64,000 nt of DNA, taken from assembly GCF_017916325.1 (NCBI RefSeq), contig NC_090157.1:67001-131000 (forward strand), read 5' to 3'. Origin of the DNA: Leishmania martiniquensis (taxonomy: Eukaryota > Euglenozoa > Kinetoplastea > Trypanosomatida > Trypanosomatidae). Positions 29,587 through 39,148 of this stretch are shown piece after piece. Below the pieces are notes generated by a model. The model saw only the letters and a program-made list of their open reading frames with translations. It ran no database searches and was not told where the DNA came from. The stretch's first letter is position 1. Each line of letters begins with the position of its first letter. The translations under genes and the position numbers were made by a program.

Positions 29587-32500
29587 GTGATGTTTTGGCG
29601 TCATGCGCAGCACACGAAGCGCAGCGAGAATGAAAGGAGGATGCAAAGACAAAAGAAAAGAGAGGGGAGGGGGTAAGTGTATATATATACATGCGCATAC
29701 ATATATATATATATTAGTCTATGTGTGTGTGTGTTTGTGTTTGTGTGGCCGCCTATTCAGATCACCTCTGTGCCGTTTCACCTTTTCTTTCTCTTGCTTT
29801 TGGCATCGCCCATTCCCTCTCTTTGGTGCGTCCTCACGTTACTTCGGAGGCAGTGATCTAATTACTGTGTCTTCATGCGTTCCGAACTCAATCGCCGCGC
29901 TCTTTACAAGGCCGGGACGCCAGGGAAAGATGTGGATCGCAGAAGAGTGTTTGGGAAGGGGAGGGCGGAGGAGACTGGAGGGAGAGCTCATGAGGCGAGC
30001 GAGCAAACACATGGAAGCAGCATGCACACCTTCTTTTCTTTCGCTACTCATCTCGCATCTCGTGTCGACGCGTCATCGATCCGCTGCTTTGTATGCCGCT
30101 TCTCCCACTCTCACGAGGCGGAAAGGAGGACGGGGAAGGGTTCCTCGTCCTGTGCATAGTGTCGCTATGTGTGGTCCAGAGAGAGTGCGGTAGGGACGAT
30201 GCGTCAGAATAATTTAAACGGGAAGCAGAATGGCAGAGAAGGGCTGCTTCTGCCACTCAAGCACCACGTCAAGCGTGCGCCTGTGGTTGATTGCATGTGT
30301 ACATCTGCCCCCTTCACACACTGGGAATAGAAGAGATCACCAGCATCCACATGAACATAACAGGAAAGAAAAGCAGTGTGCTTAGGGTCTGAGGCGGTTT
30401 GTACAATGAAGGCTGTGTGCGTTTACGCGCGTTGCCTTCACAATTGAAAGGGTCAGAGGACCCAAAGAGCGCAACAACAGGAAGAATTCTGACAGACGAC
30501 CAAGCGAAGATAAAAACAATATCGCTAGCTGAACTCTCGGTGACGCCTGCACAACTGCGCGTGAAGAAAAACACACACACAAAGATCAGACACGCAAACA
30601 AAAAAAAACACTGCAGCGATTGAGGGCGTGCGTGTGTGCGCATGTACTTGTGTGAGGAGTGAACGCACTGCTCCCAGAAGCTCCGCGCCGCCCTGATCCA
30701 AGGTAGGAAGAACATCTGGGCGCATGAGTTTAGGCGCGCACCGAGCAACGCCCAGGAAGTAAGCGGAAGAGAGAGGTGAGGGGAGGAAGATAGGGAATTC
30801 GTTTTGGGTGTATCGCCCCGTTGGAGTCAGCGCATTCGTAATCAGCGCAGCAAACAAAAACAAGAAAAGTTTCGAAAAATCGAAAGGGCCAAGCGAAGGA
30901 GCCCACACGAAAAGGAGGGAAGAGGGCGGAGTGCGAGACAGGGGGAGGGCAGAAAAAAAGCGCCCACGGGCCTGCAGGTGGGCATTTGTGTGTGTGTGTC
31001 GGAGCTGAGAGGCAAAGGAGGAATAGGAGAGACTTGAGATGTCAGCGAGCGGCGCTCGCCGAGATTCGCGCGGTACCTCAACGGAGGGCCTCTCAACGCA
31101 GCAAATGTCCGCAGCCCAATTTCACAAGCTTCCCTCCATGCCCCTCCCTCTCCCCGCCGCTCTGTAGACTCACGTCCTCCAAATCCGCCTGGCCCACCTC
31201 CTTTAACCATGCACGGAGGAGGGGGCAGATCTGCTCGCACATACGCCAAAACAATAGAGAAAGAGAAACAAGTGGGTTAGTGGAGGTAAGCGATGAATGC
31301 ACTAGTAGAAGAGGCCATGGCAGCCAGAGAGAAAAAAAGACAAGAGGGGCTGCAGACTCCTGCACTTCGTGCAACTGGAGAAGGAACGCCGGCTAATGCG
31401 TGCAGAGAGAAAGGAGAACGCACGTGCACCGCGGCTCGCCACGCGCCAAGCCCCTTCCTACGGTAATCTTCTTGCATGCTTCGCGTCTGTCGGCGCGACA
31501 AGAAGACCCACTCAGGTATGTTAGCTTCACGTTAGAAAAGAAAAAAAAGGGCGACCAAAGAACGTCGACAAGGTGAGGATACGCTTTCTCCTCATCTAAC
31601 CCGGGTGAATCGCACCCTCCGTCTACATAGCGGTATGTTGGTCAAATCACCAGGCACGCACGCACACACACAGAAGATTTTGCACTGCGAAGAGGAGCAT
31701 TAACGTTTTCTTTTAATTTTCTCTTAATGCCCGCCGTGTCCGTCATCAGGCTCCACGCCGCGCACGCATGAGTGCCATTTCGGCACACGTGGTGCGCCAA
31801 CACGTATGCGCACGCACCACCACACGAGCACACACAACGAAGCCCAGTACCGTGCGGGTGGGGTGGGGGGATAGAGGAAAGAACTGATATTTAAAAAGCT
31901 GGGGAAGGGAAGGGAAGGGGGGGTGCTGTGGCGTAGCAGCCAATCTACACTTCATCAGCGCTGCGTCCTGTCGTGTTGAGCCACTTCGCACTCTTTCATT
32001 TAATTGCATTCCTTTTCTGCCATTCCCCTTCTCCTTTGGCTTGCCGCACATTCTGCGAGCGCAAAGGCGCGTCCTTTTCTTCGTACTCAGATTATAAATA
32101 TATATATGTGAGTGGGTGGGTGTGTCTTCGTTGGGCTTCTCCGTTGCCTCAGAGACTCTTTCGTCGGGAGTGTGCGCACTGTGTTGATGCATTGCAAGTG
32201 ATTGAGTGCGTTGAAGGTGCGAAGCACACCCACACACGCACACCCTCCTCCCTCCCACCTTCCTTCGTCCTGGCAGTTGTCTGCAAGAGAGACGAGGCGA
32301 GAAATGAGAGGGGGCGCGAGGGCGACGCTTGGCAGGCAAGCGAGAGGAGAATGGACCGAAACCGCTGGCGAAGAAGAGCACCAGCAGTGAACACGCCAGG
32401 AGCGCCATGTATGCTGCGCCCGCGCTCACTGCCCCCTTTTCTCTCCTCAAGCGCCATCGCATTGCCATCACCGCCCCCAATAGGTGCACCTCCGTGAGGC

Positions 32501-32895
32501 CGAAACAGGCGCGGAGACGCCGACCCCACACACAAGCCCGGAACACCCATCGCACCGCTGCCGCCTTCACGTTGACGCGTATGTTCGACGTTCTCCGGCC
32601 CTAACAGGCGAGAGACGTAGGAAAAAGAGAACGAAAAAAAAAGAGCACAAACGCAGGCAGACGCTCACCCCCTTTTTTTGCCCGTTCCCCGCTGCTTATC
32701 TATCGGGAGGGTGGGGAAGGGGGGTGCCGGGAGTACGTCTCGGCACGTGCCTTTAGAGCCCTTGCCCCTCTTGTCTCTTATGGGAAAAGGAAAGCAAAGA
32801 GTATGAGAGAGTCGGGGAGGGAGGGGGGCGACGGGGCGGCGGCGGCGGGGGGCACCTTTTCCTTTTTTCGTACTCTTCGCTTCTGTTCATACTGA
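29587..32895. other. 3.3-kb gene-free interval downstream of the permease
   Basis: No supportable gene was found. TA/CA-rich tracts occur at 29679-29715, an A-rich tract at 30598-30610, and a TA tract near 32093-32108. Several purine-rich and pyrimidine-rich blocks alternate (30890-30960 purine; 32245-32275 pyrimidine; 32810-32850 G-rich). Long 3' UTRs are usual for regulated Leishmania transporters, so much of this could belong to the permease transcript. Confidence 0.45.
29679..29715. repeat. TA-rich double microsatellite
   Basis: Two TA tracts (29679-29691 and 29701-29714) flank a short catgcgcat core, beginning 93 bp right of SIDER-like copy 3. Confidence 0.8.
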
Positions 32896-34350
32896 CTAAA
32901 CCACACCGTAGATGGTGGCGGTCGTGCCGAAGCAAATAATCGTCACGCCGCAGAGGAGGAGCATTATGGAGCCGATGTAATCGTACGCGCCCACCTTCCG
33001 CCACTCAAAGCCGCCGCTGTAGATGAAGAAGAGAGCTGGAAAAACGAAAGCAATGAAACCACCAGAGAAGGAGCCGAGGAGGCCGAACACGGTGTTCACG
33101 TTTGGGATGAATAGACCGCACAGCAGCGAGACGAGGCTGAGGAAAGCACACAGCACCGCGTTCTTCCACCAGGCAACGGTGTGCAGGTCCCAGCCGATGA
33201 TGTGGTGCACGGCGTCGCGGCAGGGGAGAATGTGCAGCGCAAAGGCGACGCACAGCTTCACCACAAGACCGACGTAGGCGACAGCCATGTAGTAGTCCGC
33301 CAGCGGATGGTACATGCGCAGAAGCGACGACACGACACTGTCGCCGAAGTCGCAGTAGCCGAAGAAGCCGGCCAGCCAGTAAAAGATGGTGCAGATGAGC
33401 ATGCTGACAAATACCTGCGACTCGAAGAAGCTGACGCTGGGCTTCGGGGTTTCGTTGAAGACCTGATACGCATTCGATTGGCAAAGAAACGCGAAGACAA
33501 ATTGACCAAGTCCTTGAATCGCGCGGTTGCCCGTGTTGAACAGCCGCAGGCCCTTGCCGGAGATGCCGTCCTTCAGCCCGTGTGTCGCCGAGTGAATGAT
33601 GACGCACACGACGAAGTACAAAACGAAGACGACACCAAAGAGAGACACGTAGCGGAGCGAATTGATCTGCCGCGGCAGTGAGAGAGGCAGCATCAGCGCT
33701 AGAAACGTGAGTGACGTGAGCACGCGCTGAAATTGGATACTTCGGTAGTAGCCTTGTATCCGATCGTCGTTGAGGAAGGCGTGCCAGAGGTCGTTGACGC
33801 AGATGACGTAGGCAATGCAGGCACCGATGCACTTGATAAACATGATGGCTGCTGCGAACAAGTCACCGCCGCTGCCGAAAAGAAAGCGCGCTGTAAGCTC
33901 GTAGCTCCTGATGCCTGTCTTTCCGTAGACGATGGCGAGCAGCCGCACTGAGTACACGGTCAGTAGGTAAATCACAATAAGGTAGATCGTGCCCATGACA
34001 ATGCCGGATGTGTCGAAGGCGTAGGGTAAGCCAAGAATGCCAGCGCCAAGGCTGCTACCGGCAAGATTGAAGACGCCACTAGCGAAACCGCCTGGCGGGA
34101 TCACGCGGCGCATCAAGCGGATAGGAAGAATCGGTGGCTGCTTGGCATCTTCCTCCTCCGCGTTGAGGTCTGATACGAGCTCATGCACCTGAGCGAAGGA
34201 TTCGCGCATTCTTTTTTCATCGCACATTGCTCCATCGAGCACAGAAGTGGCGCCGTTGTCGCCACTCTCTGGCGTCGATGAAGAGGAACCCTGGCGGTAT
34301 GGTCGATCGCCCTCCTTGGAGGTTACGGTACGGTCGGGGTTACTAGACAT
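32896..34350 (-). CDS. AAAP-family amino acid transporter/permease
   Basis: A 484-residue protein with an ATG at 34348-34350. The hydrophilic N-terminal tail (about 1-86) is followed by about eleven membrane segments. The first one carries FNLAGSSLGAGILGLPYAF (residues 94-112), the hallmark of the amino acid/auxin permease family as seen in trypanosomatid AAT/AAP transporters. Length and topology agree with the family (about 450-500 residues, 10-11 spans, cytosolic N-terminus). It is expected to take up amino acids at the plasma membrane; the substrate cannot be read from sequence because close paralogues differ (arginine, lysine, proline and others). A transcribed-strand pyrimidine tract (plus 34399-34421) followed by AG at 34369/34368 is a good candidate trans-splice acceptor, leaving a leader of about 17 nt. 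A long 3' interval with a SIDER-like copy suggests post-transcriptional control. Confidence 0.93.
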   Translation of the reverse strand: MSSNPDRTVTSKEGDRPYRQGSSSSTPESGDNGATSVLDGAMCDEKRMRESFAQVHELVSDLNAEEEDAKQPPILPIRLMRRVIPPGGFASGVFNLAGSSLGAGILGLPYAFDTSGIVMGTIYLIVIYLLTVYSVRLLAIVYGKTGIRSYELTARFLFGSGGDLFAAAIMFIKCIGACIAYVICVNDLWHAFLNDDRIQGYYRSIQFQRVLTSLTFLALMLPLSLPRQINSLRYVSLFGVVFVLYFVVCVIIHSATHGLKDGISGKGLRLFNTGNRAIQGLGQFVFAFLCQSNAYQVFNETPKPSVSFFESQVFVSMLICTIFYWLAGFFGYCDFGDSVVSSLLRMYHPLADYYMAVAYVGLVVKLCVAFALHILPCRDAVHHIIGWDLHTVAWWKNAVLCAFLSLVSLLCGLFIPNVNTVFGLLGSFSGGFIAFVFPALFFIYSGGFEWRKVGAYDYIGSIMLLLCGVTIICFGTTATIYGVV

Positions 34351-34367
34351 GACTGTCCGATGCGCGG

Positions 34368-34421
34368 CTGTAAGTACGTGAATGAGAAGGACCAGTAGCG
34401 AAAAAAAGGAAGGGAAAATCC
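34368..34421 (-). promoter_or_regulatory. Candidate trans-splice acceptor for the permease mRNA
   Basis: On the minus strand a pyrimidine run (complement of the A/G-rich 34399-34421) is followed, about 30 nt later, by cttacag with the AG at 34369/34368, just before the permease ATG. This order is what trypanosomatid spliced-leader addition requires. Longer pyrimidine tracts further upstream (34510-34590) are alternatives. Confidence 0.35.
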
Positions 34422-35851
34422 CACTGAGCCGGTGAGTGGGGCCGTCACAAGCACCTCTATGCTTGAAAGCGCGTCTCGCTGTGTTTCTCGCAAGTCGTTG
34501 TCGGGGGGGGGGTGGAGGAGAGAGGAGCTGTGAGCGGAGGGAGGGAGAGGAAGGGAAGGGGAGGGGGAAAGAGAAGGGGACGAGGACGATTATCTTTTCT
34601 CACAAGAAACGGTAAAGGGCACAAGGGAGGAGGAAGAACAAAATGCGACGTGCACCAGCGGAACGCGTGTCTGTGCGTCGGAATGTTAACCTGCGTATGA
34701 TAGGCTTTAGTGTGTGCGTGTTGAAGTGAGCAAACGACTGAGGAAGAGAGAGAGCAAAAAAAATAGATAAGGGTGATAAGGGTGGTGGAGCGAGAGAGGA
34801 CGAAGTGCGATTGGAGGTGGATCTTTTTTTTTTCAAGGAAAATTGATGTGGCTCGTGCGTGAGCATTCACGTTGTTGTGAAGAGAGGAGTTGAGTGGACG
34901 ATGGGGAACATGATCGGATGTTGCACAGCATATGAGAGAGGCAGGTGCGGCGGAGACCAAGCGTGCGAAAGAGGGGACACCGAACGCCCACCGCGCACCA
35001 TTGTCTTCAGGAGGAACACAGGCGGCTCTACGGCAGAGCCTTCCTGCTACCGCACGAGACAGAGATCGAGCGAGTAGCGGGAATACCATTAGGTGCAGAG
35101 AAGGCCGGGCAATCAAGCAGGTTCACCGCTTTTCCCCGTCGGTGTGCCCTGCGCCCAAGCACCCAAGAGCGACGCGCACACGCGTCAGCCAAATGACGCC
35201 GCCACTCGCGCAAAGGCTCTCATGACTTTACGGTTCTGAAGAAGTGAGGCTATCGGAATAGTGAATAAACGGGGGGTGAGAAGGGGGAGAGGGAGAGGCC
35301 GCGCGCCAACAAGAACCTGCTTTACCCTGCACAGTTATCAACGCTACTCGCAGGCAACACAGGAACATGGCAACCCCCCCGCTCCCCCTCTCCCTCCTCC
35401 TCCTCCGCACACTCCCCCCCCCCCCCAAAATAATCTTCTGTATGCATCGGCGCACTGTGCGCACGTGCTGAACGTTATCGGAGCAGAAAGGGAAAAACAA
35501 ATATGAACGCACGCCAAAACAAAGGACGAAAGCTGTCGTTGCGCGTAGCGCACGCAGTCGCGGACAGTGACACACAAGCCCACGGAAGGTATCGTGGTAC
35601 CCCACTCGTAGCTTACACGAACGCGTGTGCGCGCATTCGCGCACACCACTGCCGCCCTCTGATGAAGCGCGACCAAAAAGAAGAACCAAACAAAAGAGAT
35701 ATCGGATCAAAAAAAAATACCACCAAAGGCGACGGGGCCCGACAGCGACGACCATCGCGAACAAAAATAACGAAGCAGGCAAGGCCGTAAGATCGGCTCG
35801 CGCTGCGGAGGTCCGCGTAAAAAACAACTCGCGCTCGCTTGGCGTTCTGCG
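34422..35851. other. Intergenic region between disordered protein and permease genes
   Basis: No gene is seen. A strong purine tract (34500-34590 on plus) and A-rich runs (34755-34770, 34826-34840) are pyrimidine-rich on the transcribed strand. A C-rich tract lies at 35369-35427 on plus. The stretch 34900-35215 has mixed complexity without any recognised product. Confidence 0.5.
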
Positions 35852-36829
35852 TTACGATAACTGCTGTGGCGCCGCGTCACCAGCAAACGTAAGATGCTTG
35901 CCTGGCGCTCTGGAGTTCTCGTCAACGGCGGCCAGCGACGGCGGCGATGTAGCCGCTCCTGAAGGGCGCGAGCGCCGCAGACTGCCAGTGCATCCTTCCT
36001 CTGGGATCGGCGAGGGAGCCGTCTTTGCTTTCGTAACATCTGCAGCGGGCTCCGCCTCGGTGTCGCTGCAGGAGCTTTCCTCAGCCTGCAACAGGGAAGC
36101 TCCCTCAGTGTCGACGGCTTCTGAGTGGCGCGCAGCGACGCCGCAATCAGTTGTCACATCAGCCTGTGATAGGTGCATCAGTGTTTCAGTTTGCGCAGAC
36201 GGCAGCGATGCAACCACTTCCTCTTCATCTGTGTTCTGGCGAGGCGAGAGCGTTGCTGTATTGCCGCTGCCCGGTAGGACGGGCTGCGTCGGCGCATCTT
36301 GGTGCCCTTCAGAAGGCGTTGATTTCGAGGGTTGCGCATAGTTAGCTGAAGGTAGCTCGCGTGTTGGCAAAGTAGCCGCACACTTCACATGTGCACAGTC
36401 GAGGGCTGTGGCGCAGTCCGGCTCTGCAAGCGTCTCGTCACTTACACTCGTCAAATCAGTCTCCACCCCAAGGGTACTGCCGGACACATCAATCACAGCT
36501 GTTGTGAAACCAGCAGGGGGCGCGTTCGCGCTGCTGTCCAAGCTGACTTGAGGCGCAATCGTCGCCGAGGAGCGAGCGGCGCAAGAGAGGTCTGCGTCCG
36601 AGACGAGATCGATCTTCGCCACATCATCTGATGCCACGTTCACCGGCGCGCGCTCCTCGGACCGATGGCGCTTCGCCACGGGTGCCACCAAAGAAGTTGC
36701 GTCGATGCATGCCTGCGCTGGGACGCTTGACGGATAGAATTGTGGCTGCTGCTGCGCTTCCTGCGCGTGATGCTCCTGTTGTGTATTAGGCAGCACCCCA
36801 GCGCTCCCATCGACCGAGTGATTTGACAT
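35852..36829 (-). CDS. Disordered hypothetical protein
   Basis: The frame opens at 36907; I prefer the internal ATG at 36827-36829 (start MSNHSVDGSAG), giving 325 residues, because the upstream part looks like leader sequence. The first ATG at 36907 would give 351. The protein is rich in Ala, Ser, Thr, Glu and Pro throughout, with Gln-rich (QEAQQQPQ) and acidic stretches, and no globular domain or membrane span is visible. VAKRHRSEER could be a nuclear localisation signal. Codon use and the length of the open frame support a real gene. I do not recognise the family. The plus-strand frame of 238 codons over the same region (35625-36341) is a shadow. Confidence 0.65.
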   Translation of the reverse strand: MSNHSVDGSAGVLPNTQQEHHAQEAQQQPQFYPSSVPAQACIDATSLVAPVAKRHRSEERAPVNVASDDVAKIDLVSDADLSCAARSSATIAPQVSLDSSANAPPAGFTTAVIDVSGSTLGVETDLTSVSDETLAEPDCATALDCAHVKCAATLPTRELPSANYAQPSKSTPSEGHQDAPTQPVLPGSGNTATLSPRQNTDEEEVVASLPSAQTETLMHLSQADVTTDCGVAARHSEAVDTEGASLLQAEESSCSDTEAEPAADVTKAKTAPSPIPEEGCTGSLRRSRPSGAATSPPSLAAVDENSRAPGKHLTFAGDAAPQQLS

Positions 36830-36965
36830 GTTCACAGAGAAGCTCTTTTCTGAGGGGGAGAGCCGAGAAGATACCGCCAGACAGACAGCAGGAAGAGGTG
36901 CACACACTGTCTTTTATTGATGTTGGGTTCTACGTCCTTTAGGGGCACACGCCGTGTGTATATCT

Positions 36966-36983
36966 CTGTGTGTGTGTGTGTGT
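36966..36983. repeat. (TG)n microsatellite
   Basis: Nine TG units lie about 140 bp upstream of the chosen start of the disordered protein gene. Confidence 0.9.
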
Positions 36984-37780
36984 TTGAGGGAGAGGATGGC
37001 GGTGGAGGCGCTCGTGGGTGCTGTTCGATATGGCGGCGGGATGACAGGCCGGGGAATAGCGGAAGAAAAAGGAATTAAACAACGATCTCTGGCGAACGCT
37101 CTGAGCAACAGCAAAAGTAAAGCGCGAGCTTGCTAGTTAGCGCAGGGAAGAGTACGTGAGGCTGGTGGTGCGCAAACGATGTAGGGAGGTGCGTGATTGT
37201 CGGGTCTGGCTAAGATGAAGACGTCGGCGAGGCAGTGCGAGTGGTATAGGGAGAGGTGGTGGTGGTGGCGACGAAAGGGAAGGGAAAGCAAGTAGATACT
37301 GTCAGGCGGAGAGCAGGCAGACCGCATACAGCTCCGCTAATGTGCATAGCCCAGATGATCGGGCGAAAGGGTCTTTTCTCTCTTTTTTCGATTTAACGCT
37401 GGTTGGATTTCGCGGTTGGCAGTTGGAGTGGAGCGTTGGTGTTGACATGGCGCGGCGTCGGCACATGTAGACGCGACAAAGGAAGGAGGGTGGGGGGTGG
37501 GGTGCATGAGAGGACCCCGTTTGCGTAGATGGACTTCGCCACTCCGCTCCCACACTCTTCTTCCTCCACCCCATCGTGGCGAATAGCAGGTAGAGGTGCG
37601 GCACAGCGTCGCTGAGAACATCCACGAAGACGTGCGTAAAACGAAAAAAAGGTGAAGCGATGAGCGGAAATAGTGGGTGGGTAAAAGGGGGGAAGGGTGG
37701 AAGAGAAAGAAGGCGTTGGGGAAGCGGAGACGAAACGAAACGGACCCGCGACGTGTGCGGATGGAACACATACACACACA

Positions 37781-37818
37781 TGCATATTTATACACATATA
37801 TATATGTATAAATATGCA
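37781..37818. repeat. AT-rich perfect inverted repeat
   Basis: Left arm tgcatatttatac and right arm gtataaatatgca are exact reverse complements (13 bp) around a 12-nt TA-rich centre. In GC-rich DNA this could extrude a hairpin in DNA or RNA. Its position, roughly 580 bp past the phosphatase stop on the transcribed strand, allows a 3' UTR or polyadenylation-region role; no function is shown. Confidence 0.8.
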
Positions 37819-38371
37819 AATATTCGATGAGGAGAGAGAGAGGGGGGGGCAGATGCACCATTGAAAAATGAAAAAAAACGGGCGCGAACGTTAAGCAAGC
37901 GAATGGAACGAGCGGGCGATACCCGTGCCGCATCCTTCAAAAAAAGGTGCAGAAAGCACAGGAAGTCGAGACCGAGCCTGAGAAACGAGAGAGGGAGAGG
38001 GAAAGAGAGCGAGAGCAGGGCGTCACTTGCCGGTGTGCGTATTCACGCACTGCTGCGAGAACGCTACTCGTTCGTGACAAAGTGGGCATGGGGCGCTGAA
38101 GTCAGAGGAACTGCCTGGGGATCCCCAGACGACGATAGAATACAGTCCGTTGTTCATCTGCCTCATCGCTCACTCGCACTTGATGTTTTTTTTTATTTGA
38201 GAGAGAGACGCGCAGGACGCACCAGAAGGAGAAGAGAGTCTGGCGTTCTCTCACCCCCCTCCCTCCCGCATTTTGCCTTCTCCGCTTGCCTTCTCCGCTC
38301 AGCATGCCATGCGCGGAGTGCGAGGGGCTGCACGCAGGTCCTACCACCGCCGCCTTGGCTCCACGTCGCCT

Positions 38372-39148
38372 TCATGAGTGCCACGAGGTCGAGCGGACGT
38401 AGTACCTGCGCAGCTTATCTACTTCTTTTGCACCCAGCCCTAGCTCCGTTTCCATGTACGCCTTCACCGTGCCGTACCTCCTGCACACCTCGGCAAAGCA
38501 CGCCTCCAAAAAAAAGGCATGGGCACGGGAGAGGACCCCAACAGCGTCCTCAGAAATGGTGCAGTTGCCCACTTGTACCGGCTGACACGGTGGTGGTGCG
38601 CAGCATTGGTTTGTCAGCAGGAAATCCTCCATCACAGTTTCGGCGGGCACGCCCAGGGCAGTCAAGAGAAGCGCTGCGGCCACGCCGGTGCGGTCCTTGC
38701 CCGCGGTACAGTGGAACACGGTTGGCCTGCCCTTGACCTCACTGAGAAGGACGCGGAAGAAGTCCTTGTAGGCGTCCTTGAAATCCATGAGGAAGTTCGT
38801 GGCGACTCGTCGAAGGAGCGCCTCCGCTGATGGCCCGTCCAGCGCCGGCTCAGACAACACCTCCTCACTAAATAGGGACGTTTCGATCGGGATTGAAAAG
38901 TAGACGACGTTGGCGAACGCGTACGGTGCGCGGGTCTTCTCCTCCCGCCCACGAAAGTCTATGATGCACCTGAGTCGCAGCTTCTTGAGGAGCTTCTTCT
39001 TGCCCTCAGGCGTGGCGTCGCCAACGTTATCGGCGCGGTAGATGCGCTTGTACTTGACGACGTGCTTGCCGTCCTGTGTGAGATAACCACCAAGGTCGCG
39101 GTAGTTCTGCAGCCCCTGAACGGCAATGACACGCTCGTGCGACGGCAT
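38372..39148 (-). CDS. MptpB/LipA-type tyrosine/lipid phosphatase (Y_phosphatase3 family)
   Basis: A 258-residue protein with an ATG at 39146-39148. The phosphatase P-loop HCTAGKDRTG spans residues 146-155, with C147 as the expected nucleophile and R153 as the phosphate-binding arginine. Upstream conserved family elements are NYRDLGGY (15-22), YRADN (37-41) and IIDFRGREE (62-70). The Lys-Asp in the loop (GKDRTG) is the mark of the group with bacterial MptpB and LipA, which hydrolyse phosphotyrosine and phosphoinositides, rather than of classical eukaryotic PTPs. It is complete in length for the family (about 250-280). No signal peptide or transmembrane segment is visible; it is likely soluble, and secretion cannot be judged. 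The bacterial-like character suggests ancient transfer or early divergence (inference). Confidence 0.9.
   Translation of the reverse strand: MPSHERVIAVQGLQNYRDLGGYLTQDGKHVVKYKRIYRADNVGDATPEGKKKLLKKLRLRCIIDFRGREEKTRAPYAFANVVYFSIPIETSLFSEEVLSEPALDGPSAEALLRRVATNFLMDFKDAYKDFFRVLLSEVKGRPTVFHCTAGKDRTGVAAALLLTALGVPAETVMEDFLLTNQCCAPPPCQPVQVGNCTISEDAVGVLSRAHAFFLEACFAEVCRRYGTVKAYMETELGLGAKEVDKLRRYYVRSTSWHS

Larger units (their letters stand above)
36830..38371. other. Intergenic region between phosphatase and disordered protein genes
   Basis: No gene is seen. The region includes a (TG)n tract at 36966-36983, an AT-rich inverted repeat at 37781-37818, an A-rich patch at 37861-37880, and a 13-bp tandem duplication (38275-38287 and 38288-38300, gccttctccgct). 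It should include the phosphatase 3' UTR. Confidence 0.5.

Noticed and set aside
35625..36341. A 238-codon plus-strand frame overlapping the disordered protein gene
   Set aside because: It overlaps only part of the minus gene, has no clear motif, and is on the opposite strand to every supported gene.
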